DNA of 64,000 nt from assembly GCF_022664395.1 (NCBI RefSeq), contig NZ_JAKRET010000004.1, positions 186,001-250,000 on the forward strand. Reading direction: 5' to 3'. Made by a program: the position numbers and the translations under genes. This DNA is from Sphingomonas lacusdianchii. Its GTDB lineage: Bacteria; Pseudomonadota; Alphaproteobacteria; Sphingomonadales; Sphingomonadaceae. Numbering within the stretch: the first letter of the stretch is position 1; each line of letters begins with the position of its first letter. Below are positions 63,218-64,000 of the stretch, one piece after another. A model generated the notes under the pieces. It was not told the origin of the DNA and ran no database searches. It saw nothing but the letters and a program-made list of their open reading frames with translations.

Positions 63218-64000
63218 ATCTTCACCCGCGCGCCGACCAGCAGCGTGCGCCCGAAATGGTTGTTCTCGTAATTGCGGCGCGCATCGACGTCGACGATGCG
63301 GCGGCGATAGGCATCGGTCAGGTTCGTCCCCTCCAGCGACAGTTCGAGGAAATCGGTCAGCTTGTAGCGGATCGACGCATCGACATTGGCGATCGAATCA
63401 TAGCCTTCGAAGATATTGCCGGTCCCCGATCCGCCATCGACATAGGGACCGCGATAGGCGACCGAGGTGCGGGCACTGAACCGGTCGTCTTCATAATAAA
63501 GCGTCGCATTGAACTGGCGCTTCGACACATTGTACAGTGTCTCGGTGCGGGTAACGGTCGGCAGTGCGCCGCCGGGCGTCGTCGCCGGACCCTGTTGCGT
63601 ATAATCGGCTTCGGACCGGACGAAGGTCGCGTTCACGATCCCGCCGAAGTTGCGCAGCACGCCGGGCAGGAAGCGGAACGGCGCCTGCAACGCGATTTCG
63701 ATCCCGTCGAGCGATGCGCCCTGCCCGTTGCCGGTGGTCGAGATCGTCCAGATATCCTGCGACTGGAGCGCGGGGTTGAGCGCGGCGGGAGACGACGACA
63801 CCAGCACCGACGGCGACAGTCCGGTTTCGGTGAAGGTGCCGCTGCGCGCGACCGCGACCGGGAAACTCGCCACGTCCTTGCGGAACAGCGCGACCGAGAA
63901 GGCCGATTGTGGGGCGAAATACCATTCGGCGGCCAGATCGTAATTGGTCGCGCGGAACGGGTCGAGGAACGGATTGCCGGTCGTGACCCGGAAGTTGAAA
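63214..64000 (-). CDS. TonB-dependent receptor, N-terminal part beyond window
   Basis: 262 residues of the barrel's C-terminal end are visible, with the frame open to the window edge. GNPFLDPFRATNYDLAAEWY and LELSLEGTNLTDAYRRR are typical of sphingomonad receptors; the C-terminus ends in GRTLLVGARVKM. The GTG at 63873 is internal. It is coupled to the GH43 enzyme, so it probably imports xylo- or arabino-oligosaccharides. Confidence 0.9.
   Translation of the reverse strand, partial: FNFRVTTGNPFLDPFRATNYDLAAEWYFAPQSAFSVALFRKDVASFPVAVARSGTFTETGLSPSVLVSSSPAALNPALQSQDIWTISTTGNGQGASLDGIEIALQAPFRFLPGVLRNFGGIVNATFVRSEADYTQQGPATTPGGALPTVTRTETLYNVSKRQFNATLYYEDDRFSARTSVAYRGPYVDGGSGTGNIFEGYDSIANVDASIRYKLTDFLELSLEGTNLTDAYRRRIVDVDARRNYENNHFGRTLLVGARVKM

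Overview
The window reads as a chromosomal stretch of a high-GC alphaproteobacterium, most likely a sphingomonad (Sphingomonas or a close relative). The signs are strong GC bias at third positions, two large TonB-dependent receptors with sphingomonad-style plugs, dispersed palindromic intergenic repeats, short ATGA-type overlaps between many neighbouring genes, and a mixture of housekeeping genes (fabI, aroC, purA) with scavenging and carbohydrate genes. I see no tRNA, rRNA, CRISPR array, phage or intact insertion sequence. About 90 percent is coding.

Region by region: (1) 1-1.5 kb, a DUF2491-DUF350-DUF1190 operon matching E. coli yjfK-yjfL-yjfM. (2) 1.7-6.8 kb, an OB-fold proline-rich exported protein divergent from a PhoP/QseB-type two-component pair, then a TPR/TonB-C protein and a thioredoxin-like protein. 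(3) 6.9-14.6 kb, an M1 aminopeptidase coupled to a DUF6702-type protein, a GH43-like protein coupled to a hybrid sensor kinase, glyoxalase I and a zinc-type alcohol dehydrogenase. (4) 15-29.7 kb, a module that looks built for cell-wall-derived peptides and D-glutamate: an AmpG-like permease with a signal-less serine hydrolase, a LysR regulator, a glutamate/dicarboxylate symporter, homologues of DgcA and DgcN (N-acetyl-D-glutamate racemase and D-glutamate N-acetyltransferase), an N-acyl-D-amino-acid deacylase, a penicillin-acylase-type N-terminal nucleophile hydrolase and a divergent TonB-dependent receptor. (5) 30-35.8 kb, a sensor diguanylate cyclase, a small CxxC protein, a flavin monooxygenase and a DUF4197 lipoprotein. 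(6) 36-45.5 kb, housekeeping: DnaJ-like protein, YihY, FabI, GNAT, AroC, PurA, hemerythrin-like, FAH-family hydrolase, trehalase. (7) 45.7-51.8 kb, a YegD-like Hsp70, a fragment of 3-hydroxyacyl-CoA dehydrogenase, a B3-like metallo-hydrolase, a DUF885 peptidase and two small hypotheticals. (8) 51.8-61.6 kb, a complete assimilatory nitrate operon on the minus strand: nasT-nasS-(leader)-narK-nirB-nirD-nasA-cobA. (9) 61.6-64 kb, a GH43 glycosidase coupled to a TonB-dependent receptor that runs off the window.

The two most interesting points are in (8) and (4). The leader before narK contains two hairpins with six-base loops carrying A at position 1 and G at position 4. The second hairpin shares bases with a strong intrinsic terminator that sits just before the narK ribosome site. 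Together with the ANTAR protein NasT and the cytoplasmic NrtA-like sensor NasS encoded immediately upstream, this is the architecture expected for nitrate-controlled antitermination. In (4), the Dgc pathway genes sit with a murein-permease homologue, D-aminoacylase, penicillin acylase and receptor, suggesting an extended D-glutamate/muropeptide scavenging locus. That combination is an inference from gene content. At least nine palindromic repeats punctuate the intergenic spaces, including one between nirD and nasA and a pair of inverted copies bracketing 22.2-29.9 kb.
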